Shown: one piece after another, positions 36,459 through 45,620 of the stretch
Position numbering within the stretch: position 1 is the stretch's first letter
Layout: every line of letters starts with the position of its first letter
Assembly (NCBI RefSeq): GCF_000187895.1
Contig: NZ_DS990135.1
Location: forward strand, 62,001-126,000
Reading direction: 5' to 3'
Origin: Phocaeicola plebeius DSM 17135
GTDB lineage: Bacteria > Bacteroidota > Bacteroidia > Bacteroidales > Bacteroidaceae
Length of the DNA stretch: 64,000 nt
Program-made: the position numbers and the translations under genes
Notes under the pieces: model-generated
Seen by the model: only the letters and a program-made list of their open reading frames with translations
The model's database searches: none
Told to the model about the DNA's origin: nothing

Positions 36459-37690
36459 TTATCCAAAATCAGTCTGAAAAATATCTGCGTAAGCATTGTT
36501 ACAGGTATAGATATTCAGCACATACCGCCTTGATGTCCTGATCCACTTGGCTGGTACAGAGATAAACCTGAAGACAAACGCTTTTATGCGACTTGTTGCA
36601 TTGAGTCCGAACCTCTTTACGTCAAGTCTTTGGATAATGGCCTTGTAGAAGTTACGGATAAGTGCTGTAAGAAGAAGGAACACAGTGTTCTCGGCCATGA
36701 AGGATTTGGGCAATCTGTCCCACCCGAAACCATTGTTCATATCATCAAAGATACGTTCCTTTCCTCCACGAAGGTTATAGAACTCGACAATTTCTCTTAC
36801 GGAAGATTCATAGTCGTTAGTCAGGATACAACGGTATGTGTATTCTCCTTCCCAAAGATCCTGCACACCATCCATCCGTTTCTGTCTTTGAATCACAAGT
36901 CGGTATGCTTTACCCTTCCACTTCTCAACAAGGATAGAGTTCAATTCAAACTCAATGCCATTGATTTCCTCAGTCTTCCAGCCTCTGAGAGCAAATATGT
37001 CATTGTAGAGCGAACTGCAGCGGTTAGTGCGGATATAGAAGGACTTGCAGTGTTTCTCTATTTCCTCCACGATTTCCTCGGAACATGATCCGCAATCAGC
37101 TCTGAAACGATTGATAGTGAGCCTGTTCTGTTCAAATCTCTCAAAGAACCTCTTCAGCGTGTCCTTCTGATGAAAACGAAGGTTTTCGTTAAGCCAGATG
37201 AGCAGAGCTAAGTTTACTTAAGCTCTGCCATGGCGAGAAAACGTGCCATGAAATGGAACTTTTGTGTTACCATCGCTATTCTCAATGCCAACAATCAAGT
37301 CACCAATAACCGCCACGCCAGGGCGATAACCAGAGAACTTCTTGTATGTAGGCTTTGCATCATACTTCTCACCCTCTTTCAGTTGGTCAGATGCAAACAT
37401 ACAATTGAGCAGTAAAGTATTGAGAGTGTCAGCCGTGTTGAAATCGTAGTTCTTACCCGTATCTGATGTGTATGAGATGTTTTCTTGCGTCAGTTCCTTT
37501 ATCGCTCTGAGGATAGTATCAGAACTACAAGTATGAAGTGTCGGATGAAGCGAGAGATGGTTCATCAAATGAGTAGTGACATCCTCAATACATGAGCCAC
37601 CACAGAAGTAGATACTCATGAGAGAACGGATGATTTCGCTGTACTGATAACCTAACGATCTACACCTTAGACCGAGGGTTGAGTCGATTA
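36459..37690 (-). pseudogene. IS1380-type transposase relic
   Basis: About 400 codons in one frame with an in-frame TAA at 37218-37220 and no proper N-terminus (starts inside IDSTLGLRCRSLGYQY). Downstream part keeps NRLTINRFRADCGS and the NLRGGKERIFDDMNNGFGWD block typical of IS1380 family DDE transposases. Inactivated. Terminal repeats were not found. Confidence 0.85.
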
Positions 37691-37691
37691 C

Positions 37692-37879
37692 AGATGACAA
37701 TGTGGAGTCAAATTGCTCATCAGGTAGGGCGGAAGGATTTCGAGGAATTTGGACGACGCATAGGGTTGGGCAATAAATTGATAAAGCGTGAGCTTGATGA
37801 GTTTGTCAAAGAGAAACCATTGGTGCAAGTATTGATAGACCGTTCCTTTTTTATCGGAAGAACTGAAAAAGTAATATAG
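37692..37879 (+). pseudogene. HipA C-terminal fragment
   Basis: About 60 codons: MWSQIAHQVGRKDFEEFGRR then LVQVLIDRSFFIGRTEKVI, resembling the last helices of HipA-family kinases. Cut on the left by the IS1380 relic. The fourth trace of a hipA gene in the window. Confidence 0.6.
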
Positions 37880-37956
37880 GATGTCTATGGGGTACAGGTG
37901 TAAGATGCTTTCTTTCTGATGAAGGGCGGATAAAGCATTCTTCAGGAAAGTACTTC

Positions 37957-38063
37957 TCCTTTTCCCATACCGGTCATACCGTTAAAACTGATTGATAATT
38001 ATGACGCGTATGTTGGCCGGTATGCCTATCTTTGTGGCAATGAAAACAGAGAAAGGATTGATT
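37957..38063 (+). repeat. 108-bp repeat, right copy
   Basis: Direct copy of 21352-21459, ending 15 nt before rep. Carries TATCTTTG (38027-38034), a plausible -7 box for rep. Confidence 0.8.
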
Positions 38064-38077
38064 TTGTAAGTATTATC

Positions 38078-39286
38078 ATGGCAAAAGAACTGATTCGTGT
38101 CCCTAGGGTGCTTGGGGAAAGCTATAATTCCGTGCTGATTGAACGGTTGTATGAGGCAGGTGGAAATGTCATGCTCGATCTGATCATATACCTGGGCAGC
38201 TATCACCTCAAAGACTTGTTCGGGACTTCCTGGTTCTCCGTAGAAGACTTCTGCCGTAAGATGGGGTATGACCGTACCAACTTGCAGCGCAAGCTGGATA
38301 GCCGGCAGCTCGCGGCCATGTTCGGAAAGAATATGCAGCCGGAATATGTATGTACCGACACGGCAGGACAGAGAATCAGCCATCCTATCGAGACGGTTTT
38401 TGAGGCGGCTCTCTATAAACTGGGATTGGAGAACCTCTGCTATCCGACCATTGGCGAGGATGGCCGTACATCCTATAATTTCGTGCAGATCTTGAAACGT
38501 TTCGACATAATGACCGATTTCAAGACGAAGAAGTCAACGAAAAGGCTGTACTCGGCAGTGGTAAGCCCGGAGATAAAGAATTTCATGTTCTCGCTCTATA
38601 ACCTCTTGGAACTTCAGGATTACCGTAGCCTGCCCAGCCGTTACCGCTATTTCTATCTGGAACTTTCCAAGATGGTTTACCTGATCAAGTATAAGACCAC
38701 CAAGAATGAGGCTCCTTTTTATGTGCTGACAGTCGATCAGCTGGCTAAAAAGCTCGGCATAGAGATTGCCGAACCCAAAGACCGGAAAAAGAAGGTCGCC
38801 TCGATACTGAAAAAGATGAATACTTACCTGAAATATACCAATTTCAATTTCTCTTTTGTGAAAGGCGATCATGAGAGATGGGCATATACCGTGTTGTTCT
38901 CGTTTCCTAGGCATACGCTGCACTATTTTGATGAAGGACAATATGCTGTCGTGGTGAAGAAATTCTATAAGAACCTGCTTGGGCTGTATGTCGAGATTGC
39001 CTACCCGGACACGGATATGGCTGTCAGGAGGAAGAAGATCAAAGAGGTGGAGGAAGATGCCGGACTGTATAAAGAGTTCCTTTTATGGGCAAACTCCCCG
39101 GAAAGCGTAGAAAAGAAGAAACAGATATATATCAGTGATTTCGTGGCTGTATTCGGCAGGTTTCCGGAAGGATGGGCACAGGAAGAGTTGGAGAGTGCCA
39201 ATGGAACGGAAGTTGCTCCTGCTCCTGAAGAGTTCATATCTCCGGAGACGGACGGGGCGGTGAACATGGACGATCCAGCTGTGTAG
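38078..39286 (+). CDS. Plasmid-type replication initiator
   Basis: 402 residues. Two winged-helix-like halves (FSVEDFCRKMGYDRTNLQRK about 48-67; VDQLAKKLGIEIAEPKDRKK about 222-240) typical of iteron-binding initiators (Rep_3/RepB-like), a basic-aromatic core, and an acidic C-terminal tail. At least eight iterons follow, the first overlapping its last codons. It probably starts replication of the plasmid from which this segment derives and may autoregulate. Confidence 0.82.
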   Translation: MAKELIRVPRVLGESYNSVLIERLYEAGGNVMLDLIIYLGSYHLKDLFGTSWFSVEDFCRKMGYDRTNLQRKLDSRQLAAMFGKNMQPEYVCTDTAGQRISHPIETVFEAALYKLGLENLCYPTIGEDGRTSYNFVQILKRFDIMTDFKTKKSTKRLYSAVVSPEIKNFMFSLYNLLELQDYRSLPSRYRYFYLELSKMVYLIKYKTTKNEAPFYVLTVDQLAKKLGIEIAEPKDRKKKVASILKKMNTYLKYTNFNFSFVKGDHERWAYTVLFSFPRHTLHYFDEGQYAVVVKKFYKNLLGLYVEIAYPDTDMAVRRKKIKEVEEDAGLYKEFLLWANSPESVEKKKQIYISDFVAVFGRFPEGWAQEELESANGTEVAPAPEEFISPETDGAVNMDDPAV

Positions 39287-39609
39287 AACCGTCCACGTTT
39301 CACGGTTTTTTATAGAATTAGTTGTGTAGAAGTGTCCCTATTGGGGTGATTAGATGTGTGGAGTCATCCGCTTTGCCTGTTTTAGTTGTGTAGAAGTGTC
39401 CCGTTTGTTGCTTCTAGTTGTGTAGAACCGTCCACTCCTTTTGCTTTAGTTGTGTAAAAGCGTCCGGTTTCACTTGTCAGCTGTGTAAAACCGTCCACCC
39501 GTTAATGAAGGGAATAGGTAATCCCTGTTTTTTTTATATGTCGGTATATCAGTGAAATAAAAGAGAGAAATTTTTAAATAAAAGGTATCGGCTGTGTAAA
39601 ACCATCCAC
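39277..39609 (+). other. Iteron array / candidate replication origin
   Basis: Eight copies of AGYTGTGTARAAnnGTCC: 39277, 39320, 39352 (degenerate), 39384, 39416, 39448, 39479 and 39590. The spacing of copies 2 to 7 is close to 32 bp (three helical turns). An AT-rich stretch (39528-39590) between copies 7 and 8 could be the melting region. A perfect hairpin GGGAAAAT/ATTTTCCC lies at 39681-39698. Confidence 0.88.
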
Positions 39610-39819
39610 CAAAATACATAATAAAGACCTAAACTCCTAACCCCTTTAAATATCCCCAAAGCGATAACATAGAAATGACTGGGAAAATAAATTTTCCCTT
39701 CACATGCCCTATACGTACTTTCGGAAAAAGATTTTTCGGAAGTATGTGTTGATTTTCACGTTTTTTTATATGATTGGAAGGCGGTTCTGTTCATCTTCTG
39801 TATCCGAATTAGTTTTTCA

Positions 39820-40167
39820 GGGCGTTCCCTTCTGACCGGGCTATTCGTTGCAAGTCCTCGTTACCCTCCAGGCTTTTCCCTGCTATCCCTAACGCTCTAC
39901 GCTCCGGCTATGCCGGAAGAGAGGTATGATGATTTTTTCCTGAACTGATAGGAACATTGCGAAGGTAGGCGTGGCCGGAACGCCCGATATTGAAAAGCCA
40001 AATCTCCATCCTCCCATTCCGGGAGGTAGTATTTACCAGTTCAATCCCGTTCTGATCCGTCTTTCCCGCTTTCTCTTCAATGCACTGTTCCCAATCAGTT
40101 GAGGAAAAATTTATGGTTGGGGCGACAAGCGATGTTTGCGAGTATTAATCTTTTAATTTTTGGCAGT
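39820..40167 (+). promoter_or_regulatory. Structured leader B' in front of radC
   Basis: Shares with other leaders TTGCAAGTCCTCG..CTATCCCTAACGC, a CGAAGGTA box (39960-39967, one change from CAAAnnTA), AAATCTCC (40000) with perfect hairpin CCTCCC/GGGAGG and GTAGTATTT (40026-40034), and GGGGCGACA. Fourth member of the AAATCTCC-hairpin-GTATTT set. Confidence 0.7.
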
Positions 40168-40794
40168 ATGAAAACGAAGAGAACCGTATTTGAAGTGAAT
40201 GACGTTTATCGGGTGATGGAAAACAGCGAGTTGATTTATACCTTGACGAACAGTGAGAAACTGAAACGTGAAGAATATAAGTATGAACAGATGGAAATAG
40301 AAGGATTGTGCTTGTCTGATGTACTGGAAACACTAACACCCAGCCGTAAAAAAGTCGCTTATGCGGCGATTGAGCTATATAAACGGCTGAAAGAAGGGCA
40401 AGTTGAAAGTCCTGCGCTTTTATCCAGCAATAATGTTTATAAAATGATGCATCCTGTTTTGTGCGATATAGCTACTGAAGAGATGTGGGTGCTGTTGCTG
40501 AACAGTTCGTCCAAACTCATCCGTAAAGTCCGTATCTCATGCGGCGGGATAAATACCGCCCCTGTGGATATACGGGTTATCATGAAGCAGGCATTGTATT
40601 ATAACGCCGTATCTTTTATCATGGTACATAACCACCCATCAGGAGCACGCAAGCCCAGCAGTGCGGATGACCGCTTGACGGAAGCAGTTAAAAAAGCCGC
40701 TGAAACATTAGACATCCGTTTGGTTGACCATGTGATTGTGGCAGGCAATAACTATTATAGCTATGCGGACGAGGGAAGATTGCAAAATAGGTAA
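40168..40794 (+). CDS. radC: RadC-like JAB-domain protein
   Basis: 208 residues from ATG 40168 (MKTKRTVFEV); an in-frame ATG at 40132 would add 12 hydrophobic residues. Contains the JAMM zinc motif HNHPSG with SADDRLTEAV (about 160-180) and DHVIVAGNNYYSYADEG. The family is widespread on Bacteroidota mobile elements; despite its name it is not proven in DNA repair. The leader upstream fits an early-transfer gene. Confidence 0.88.
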   Translation: MKTKRTVFEVNDVYRVMENSELIYTLTNSEKLKREEYKYEQMEIEGLCLSDVLETLTPSRKKVAYAAIELYKRLKEGQVESPALLSSNNVYKMMHPVLCDIATEEMWVLLLNSSSKLIRKVRISCGGINTAPVDIRVIMKQALYYNAVSFIMVHNHPSGARKPSSADDRLTEAVKKAAETLDIRLVDHVIVAGNNYYSYADEGRLQNR

Positions 40795-40798
40795 GGTG

Positions 40799-40871
40799 GA
40801 CGGGAGAAATCCCGTCTGCCCGGGATTTCGGCTTCGGGGTTCTTTTTTGGCAGTCACCCCAAAAAAGAACC
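40799..40871 (+). terminator. Tandem-hairpin module E1
   Basis: GACGGGA/TCCCGTC (40799-40816) then GGTTCTTTTTTGG/CCAAAAAAGAACC (40838-40850, 40859-40871) and AAAAAAATGC. The same two-hairpin plan, with the same second stem type, follows the genes ending at 50325 and 62099. Confidence 0.7.
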
Positions 40872-40970
40872 AAAAAAATGCTTCCCGGACTATCGGATGC
40901 GACATCGTAAAATACGCAAAGACGTGGCTTTTCAGAATAAATACATATCTTCGCGCCAAAGGTGATCGGA

Positions 40971-41381
40971 ATGAATGTATTTTCTACTTTTGATACAGGC
41001 GTTATGGTGGCTCTCTTACTGGGCATTGAGTTTCTTAGAAGTGATATCCGAACGATTCTCTATTGTAAAAGGAATGATCCCAGGATTCTTAAGAGTTGCT
41101 TATATACGCTGCTTATATTATTGACCAGCCTTTATTCTATTGTGGCCGGAGCCATGCTTCATCCGGAACCCGTACCTGTTTATGAGTTGATACCCGGTTT
41201 TCAATATGGGGTTTATGGCTTTTCTTTTTCGTTTATATTGCTCGCTGTTGCATGTCTTTATCGTAAAACATTACCTTTTGTCCTTTTGGGCTACGCTATG
41301 ATATATGTGATCGGTGTATTGATACCACTACTTAGGTATGTAGTGTCTATGATGGATTATTTCACTCGCACAAGGGTATAG
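40971..41381 (+). CDS. Small multi-pass membrane protein
   Basis: 136 residues, four predicted membrane helices (about 10-22, 40-60, 77-97, 105-125). ATG at 40971 preferred over a GTG 9 nt earlier. A TATCTTCG box upstream (about 40947) is close to the -7 consensus. Unknown function; possibly membrane component of the transfer or exclusion machinery, by context only. Confidence 0.65.
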   Translation: MNVFSTFDTGVMVALLLGIEFLRSDIRTILYCKRNDPRILKSCLYTLLILLTSLYSIVAGAMLHPEPVPVYELIPGFQYGVYGFSFSFILLAVACLYRKTLPFVLLGYAMIYVIGVLIPLLRYVVSMMDYFTRTRV

Positions 41382-41399
41382 CAGGTTAATTTCTTGATT

Positions 41400-41753
41400 G
41401 TATCGGATTGCCCTTTCTGTGGGCTGCCTCCCCCGGCTTCTTTCCTCCGATCCGAGTCCGGCTTTTTGCTCGGCAAAGGTTTCGGGATTCCGCAAATGGC
41501 AAGTTACGGCCATGCGCCTTTACTGTATGGAAAATAACGATGAAGAAGTGTCTTCCCGACATTTTCCATAAGTGAAACTTGGCTTATTGCTTGCAATCCA
41601 GACCTTGATATGCCGAAAAAAGGCTCAGAACTCAGATGGGGAATGACATCAAAAAAAAGGTCGGCTGACCAAAGACCTTCCCGATACAAAAAATGAAAAG
41701 GTCTTGAATCTAGCTGAAGAATAAATCAGATGTTCAACTTAAATAATGCTAAT
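41400..41753 (+). promoter_or_regulatory. Structured leader A4 (short/divergent)
   Basis: Shares with leaders A1-A3 the 3' half: AAAAAAGGCTCAGAACTCAGATGGGG, cut here into AAAAAAGGCTC and CTCAGATGGGG, then AAAAAAAAGGTCGGC and GGTCTTGAATCTAGCTGAAG (about 41699-41718). Upstream it has CAAAGGTT (41474), one change from the shared box. The 5' hairpins are different or absent. Confidence 0.65.
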
Positions 41754-42128
41754 ATGGAAAATTTGATTACACAAATCAACAAAGAGAGATTGGTTAATAG
41801 CGACACAGCTCTTATGATGAAGGAATTATACTATTACGTGCCTTGTGAGTATTGGTATGACAAACAGGATAGGCTACGCACCGATATTGAGGGAAGGAAT
41901 ACCCCGATGTATATGTGCGAGTGCCCGACACTGGCAGCATGTATCCAATGGATGATACAGACTCGTGAATATACGTTTCAAACAGAACAAAACGTGGCGG
42001 TCTGGCATGTGGTTGTGAGGGCTGGAGATTATGTGTTGTATGACTCCGAAAGTAATGCGGACGCTTTTTGTTGTTTGGAAGAAGCATTGGAAAAAGCGGT
42101 ACAGGAGTGCATGGAGTTATTGTATTAA
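41754..42128 (+). CDS. Hypothetical protein behind leader A4
   Basis: 124 residues. ATG at 41754 aligns with the position used after A1 and A3; an earlier in-frame ATG at 41730 lies inside the leader end. Contains YYYVPCEYWYDKQDRLRTDI and AACIQWMIQTREY; 'W-rich plus cysteine' composition, no known family. Possibly anti-host or antirestriction-like by context. Confidence 0.65.
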   Translation: MENLITQINKERLVNSDTALMMKELYYYVPCEYWYDKQDRLRTDIEGRNTPMYMCECPTLAACIQWMIQTREYTFQTEQNVAVWHVVVRAGDYVLYDSESNADAFCCLEEALEKAVQECMELLY

Positions 42129-42142
42129 AATTAAAAAAAATC

Positions 42143-42163
42143 AGTCCCCGTGAAGGGGACTTT
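42143..42163. terminator. Terminator hairpin
   Basis: AGTCCCC/GGGGACT with loop GTGAA (42143-42161), TTT following on the + strand and an A-run before it, serving the convergent genes. Confidence 0.8.
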
Positions 42164-42240
42164 CCTATAATCTTGCTGAGAGGTGGAATTGCAGACGATC
42201 TTTGAGAATCATCTTTGAAGGATGGGCAGAGGTTTATTCG

Positions 42241-42837
42241 TTATTTGTTATTTTTGTTCTCGGATTTCAGCGCAATTCCATTCCTTCTTAATAGGCGATA
42301 TACTGTTCCGCTACTGCCTATGTTTAATATTTTCTGTATCTCCCTTACCGGCGTTCCGGATTCATAGAGTTGGATGCAGCTTTTCTGCTTGGCGATGTTG
42401 TTTTTGTTGATAAGTGTCTTTCTGCCGAATTTGACACCTTTTTCCTTGGCGATTCTTCTGCCTTCTTGGGTTCTCTCATAGATAAGGTCTCTTTCAAACT
42501 GAGCGAAAGCACCGAGAATGTTGTTCATCAGTTGGCCGATTGCGCCTTCCGTACTGATGTTGTCTTGCAGTGAGGTGAATTGGATGCCCCTATTCTTGAA
42601 ATCTTCCAATAGCGTAAGGATATTCTTCAGCGAACGGCCAAGCCGGTCCAGCTTATATACGACAAGTGTGTCGCCTTCCCGGAGAAAGCTCAGGCAGGCA
42701 TCCAGTTCCGGGCGGTTTTGTTGACGTCCGGTCATTTTCTCAGAGAAGATTTTCTCGCATCCGGCAGCCTTCAACGCTTCCAGTTGCATATCCAGATGTT
42801 GTTCCTTGGTGGAAACACGGGCATATCCTATTTTCAT
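42241..42837 (-). CDS. Tn3-type resolvase / DNA invertase
   Basis: 198 residues. Catalytic serine in IGYARVSTKEQHLDMQ (about 9), core YKLDRLGRSLKNILTLLEDF, E-helix MNNILGAFAQFERDLIYERT, then a HTH domain (TPVREIQKILNIGSSGTVYR). Full length. Likely site-specific recombination of the element or a neighbouring invertible segment; no inversion sites were recognised. Confidence 0.94.
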   Translation of the reverse strand: MKIGYARVSTKEQHLDMQLEALKAAGCEKIFSEKMTGRQQNRPELDACLSFLREGDTLVVYKLDRLGRSLKNILTLLEDFKNRGIQFTSLQDNISTEGAIGQLMNNILGAFAQFERDLIYERTQEGRRIAKEKGVKFGRKTLINKNNIAKQKSCIQLYESGTPVREIQKILNIGSSGTVYRLLRRNGIALKSENKNNK

Positions 42838-42878
42838 CCTGTTTTCGTATTTAAATGTGTAATGAAGGTTTTAATTCT

Positions 42879-43208
42879 TCACTTTTTCAAATATGAAGAC
42901 ATTAATTCTTCATATTCCTCACGGCTGTATTGGTTGAACCCCTTTTGCTTCATTGCCAAAAGAAGCCTTTCCAGTTCTCCGATAGTCACTACCTGTTTGC
43001 CGATAACGGTAAATTGTTCCCATTCTCCCTTTTCGTTGAGCAGGTATTCCCGGTGTGCAAAACAGTAAAGAGAACCATCGATGTCATTCCGTTTCTGCCA
43101 TTGACGCAGGTGCTTCAAACTGGTGAAATCACGGGTGACAGTACGTGGAATGGGAACCAATACGTCAATTTCCATCTTGAATTTTATATTCTCTTCCGCT
43201 TCTCGCAT
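42879..43208 (-). CDS. Hypothetical protein downstream of RhuM/PLD-2
   Basis: 109 residues, charged and soluble (MREAEENIKFKMEIDVLVPI; DGSLYCFAHREYLLNEKGEW). Begins 16 nt after the RhuM/PLD-2 stop, so co-transcribed. It is not related to the protein that precedes RhuM/PLD-1. Function unknown. Confidence 0.6.
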   Translation of the reverse strand: MREAEENIKFKMEIDVLVPIPRTVTRDFTSLKHLRQWQKRNDIDGSLYCFAHREYLLNEKGEWEQFTVIGKQVVTIGELERLLLAMKQKGFNQYSREEYEELMSSYLKK

Positions 43209-43224
43209 GGGTGATTAGCTTATT

Positions 43225-44077
43225 TCATAATACATCAATTATCGTATGGGCAGGAAGTTCCAGTTTGGAGAAAGCAAACATTTTCTTGCCCAAATCCTTT
43301 AGCGATGCCCCAATATGATATACTTCCGTATTATCAATGATTAAGAAGCGGTCATGACTACTTTTGTAGGTTCTAGCTTCAATGGGAGGATATTGGTCAT
43401 TGTGTTTGTTTAAATCAAGTTGGAGCTGTGCGTTTATTTTGTGTATAAATAGTAGCTGATACTCCACTGTTTCGTTTGCTCAACATGAGTAACACGGATT
43501 CATCTACATAGTTGTCGATAAGCACAAGTGAGCATTTGGCAGACTTTATTAAATCTGTAGCAAACTTATACGCATCGAATATCTGACCGTCAAAGAATAT
43601 ACCTTCCACCGGAGGCAATGAGGTGCGTACAAAGAAGTCTATCTTTGCATCATGTTCAGCAATGGTTTTCTCTATTTGGAAGAATCTATTGTTCATTCTA
43701 TATTCCATGTCATTGAGCCGTTGGTTTATAGAATAACCTTTCAATAAATATTCTTTTAAAATTTTATTTGCCCATTGCCTGAATTGCGTACCTCTTACGC
43801 TTTTAACTCTGTATCCAACTGAAATTATTACGTCTAGACTAAAGAACTTGACAGGCTTATCGGAATTAGCAATGTGCAAAAAATGCACATTGCTTTTCTC
43901 TTCCAATTCCTTTTCCTTAAAAACATTATTTATATGTTTGGTAATAACGGTTCTGTCACGTTGAAAAAGTTCTGCTATCTGCGCTTGTGTGAGCCAAACG
44001 GTTTCATCTTCTAAACGTACTTCCAACCTTACAGCTTCATCCGGTTGGTATAGTATGATTTCTCCTTGCTTCTCCAT
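43225..44077 (-). pseudogene. RhuM-PLD protein 2, frameshifted
   Basis: Same domain order as 28241-29077 (DETVWLTQAQIAELFQRDRT; SYRVKSVRGTQFRQWANK-like; PLD-like HDRFLIIDNTEVYHIGAS). The frame breaks near 43440: codons expected to read Q-K-I-N-A-Q-L-Q-L lack two A in a poly-A run, so one frame ends NKRTAPT and the rest lies in another frame. Either a dead gene, a slip-variable gene or a sequencing error. Confidence 0.85.
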
Positions 44078-44337
44078 TATATGTTTCGCTTTTATTATAT
44101 TGTTGCAAATGTACGAAAAAGAAACGTTATAAAGTCTGTTTTTTCCGTAAGTATTACCTTAAAAATTTGTTCCCTTTTTATTTTAATAAAACAGAAACAT
44201 TCTGCTGTTTTAAAAATCAGTTATCTGTTTGCTATTCATAGTTAGGGTATCAAATAACTAAAATTCAAATGGAAACGCAAATCTATATTTTATGCAGATT
44301 TGTTTGTTAGAAGCGGAGAAAAGGACACAAGACATGA

Positions 44338-44430
44338 TAAGAATCATAGGTCGGGGAGCGCCGCACGGCAAGGGGGGCACTAGCCTCCCGACGAGTGCAG
44401 CCGTTGGCCGGGTTATCGGTGAAAATGGAA
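44338..44430. other. GC-rich structured remnant upstream of mazEF
   Basis: A stretch markedly richer in GC than its surroundings (GGGGAGCGCCGCACGGC ... CCTCCCGACGAGTGCAGCCG) with imperfect self-complementarity. No gene. Possibly a fragment left from another mobile element. Confidence 0.4.
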
Positions 44431-44446
44431 AAAAGTTGGCTTTTCT

Positions 44447-44507
44447 TTTGGTATTGTTATAACTTTGTCTATATTTGTGTTGTGATAATCAATTTTAAAG
44501 TTATAAC
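44447..44507 (+). promoter_or_regulatory. mazEF promoter and operator
   Basis: TTTG (44447-44450), 19-nt spacer, TATATTTG (44470-44477): an almost ideal Bacteroidota promoter. An inverted repeat GTTATAACTTT/AAAGTTATAAC (44456-44466, 44497-44507) overlaps the promoter and precedes the ATG, the expected place for MazEF autoregulation. Confidence 0.85.
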
Positions 44508-44510
44508 ATT

Positions 44511-44759
44511 ATGGTAACAAACATTATTCAGATTGGAAACAGCAAGGGGATAATACTTCCTTCCGAGATATTGAAACAGTTGCGTTTGTCCTTGAAATCG
44601 GCTGTGAGCATTTCTTTGGACGGGAACAATATTGTGATAAAGGCACAACCACGGCAGGGATGGGCGGAAGCTGCCAAACGTGCCCATGAGAATGGGGATG
44701 ATGAGTTGCTTATCCCTGATGTGTTTGAGGATGAAAAGTTTGAGGATTGGACATGGTAG
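44511..44759 (+). CDS. mazE: MazE-family antitoxin
   Basis: 82 residues. N-terminal AbrB/MazE swapped-hairpin domain (IIQIGNSKGIILPSEILKQL) and an acidic C-terminal tail that would cover MazF (ENGDDELLIPDVFEDEKFED). Its stop overlaps the mazF start. Confidence 0.92.
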   Translation: MVTNIIQIGNSKGIILPSEILKQLRLSLKSAVSISLDGNNIVIKAQPRQGWAEAAKRAHENGDDELLIPDVFEDEKFEDWTW

Positions 44760-45073
44760 AACAGTATGGAGTGTATTGGGTAGAGTTAGACCCTACCCGT
44801 GGGGGTGAAATGGCAAAGACACGGCCATGTGTTGTTGTAACTCCTTCAGATTTGAATATGTACCTTACAATAGTAGTCATTGCTCCGATAACCTCCACCA
44901 TAAGGAACTATCCTTACCGGGTTCTGTGTTCTGTAGCCGGGCGTGATGGGGAGATAGCCACGGATCAGATTCGCACGGTGGACAAAAGCCGGCTGAAAAG
45001 AAAGATTGGAGATTTGAATTTCAGTGAGATAAAAAGACTGAAGGAAGTGTTTCATCAAATGTTCTGTGAATAA
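44753..45073 (+). CDS. mazF: MazF-family mRNA interferase
   Basis: 106 residues from ATG 44753, which lies inside mazE. Family features: YWVELDPTRGGEMAKTRPCVVV with the catalytic arginine, PITSTIRNYPYRV, and DQIRTVDKSRL. Cleaves mRNA at short sequences to arrest growth; held by MazE. Confidence 0.93.
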   Translation: MVEQYGVYWVELDPTRGGEMAKTRPCVVVTPSDLNMYLTIVVIAPITSTIRNYPYRVLCSVAGRDGEIATDQIRTVDKSRLKRKIGDLNFSEIKRLKEVFHQMFCE

Positions 45074-45122
45074 TGGAAAGTGTGCAAATAACAGGTTATG
45101 TAGCGTATTCAAAAAAGATATT

Positions 45123-45521
45123 ATGAAGCCAACTACTTATATTAATTGGGACGGTCTGAAAGACATTCCATTCTTCTACTGCGATACAAAGGAAGATGAA
45201 GAAAACAAGGATTTCGACATCTATTACCAGGGCAAGCTGGTGTTGCATGACTACAACCATTGCGGACACTACCTTTACACTGCTGCGCTGCTGTTCAGTA
45301 AAATCAGAAACATTACAGCCGACTGGGTGAACCTGCATAACCTTTGGATTCTGCGTGATTGCGTGCGCGAGAATTACAATCACGGCATAGGAGTGGACGA
45401 CCTTATTTTCGGAGAGAATTTCGATGGCAAGAACCTCGATACACTCACACCGCTTACCAAGAAACGCTTTGATTATTTGTGTAAGCGGATTAAGGAACTT
45501 GACCCATACGCAACAATTTAA
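45123..45521 (+). CDS. Hypothetical protein (132 aa)
   Basis: Start at ATG 45123 (MKPTTYINWDGLKD) preferred over an upstream start overlapping mazF. Aromatic, acidic soluble protein with YNHCGHYLYTAALLFSKIRN and LHNLWILRDCVRENYNHGIG. No family recognised. Confidence 0.6.
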   Translation: MKPTTYINWDGLKDIPFFYCDTKEDEENKDFDIYYQGKLVLHDYNHCGHYLYTAALLFSKIRNITADWVNLHNLWILRDCVRENYNHGIGVDDLIFGENFDGKNLDTLTPLTKKRFDYLCKRIKELDPYATI

Positions 45522-45586
45522 CACTTCATTGGGCGAAGGCAGGGCTTGCTGCGGATGCCAGACTTTAAATAATCCATTGGATTAAT

Positions 45587-45594
45587 TATCTTTG
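45587..45594 (+). promoter_or_regulatory. -7 box for the HU-type gene
   Basis: TATCTTTG, 26 nt before the ATG at 45621. Confidence 0.6.
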
Positions 45595-45620
45595 CACGCT
45601 AATTTTCAAATTATAAAGAA

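Noticed and set aside
39277-39609. CRISPR array (regular ~32-bp repeats)
   Set aside because: Repeats are degenerate, spacers are ~12 nt, and the position after a Rep gene fits iterons.
44338-44430. GC-rich structured segment as an RNA gene
   Set aside because: No second copy or clear promoter/terminator; more likely a remnant.
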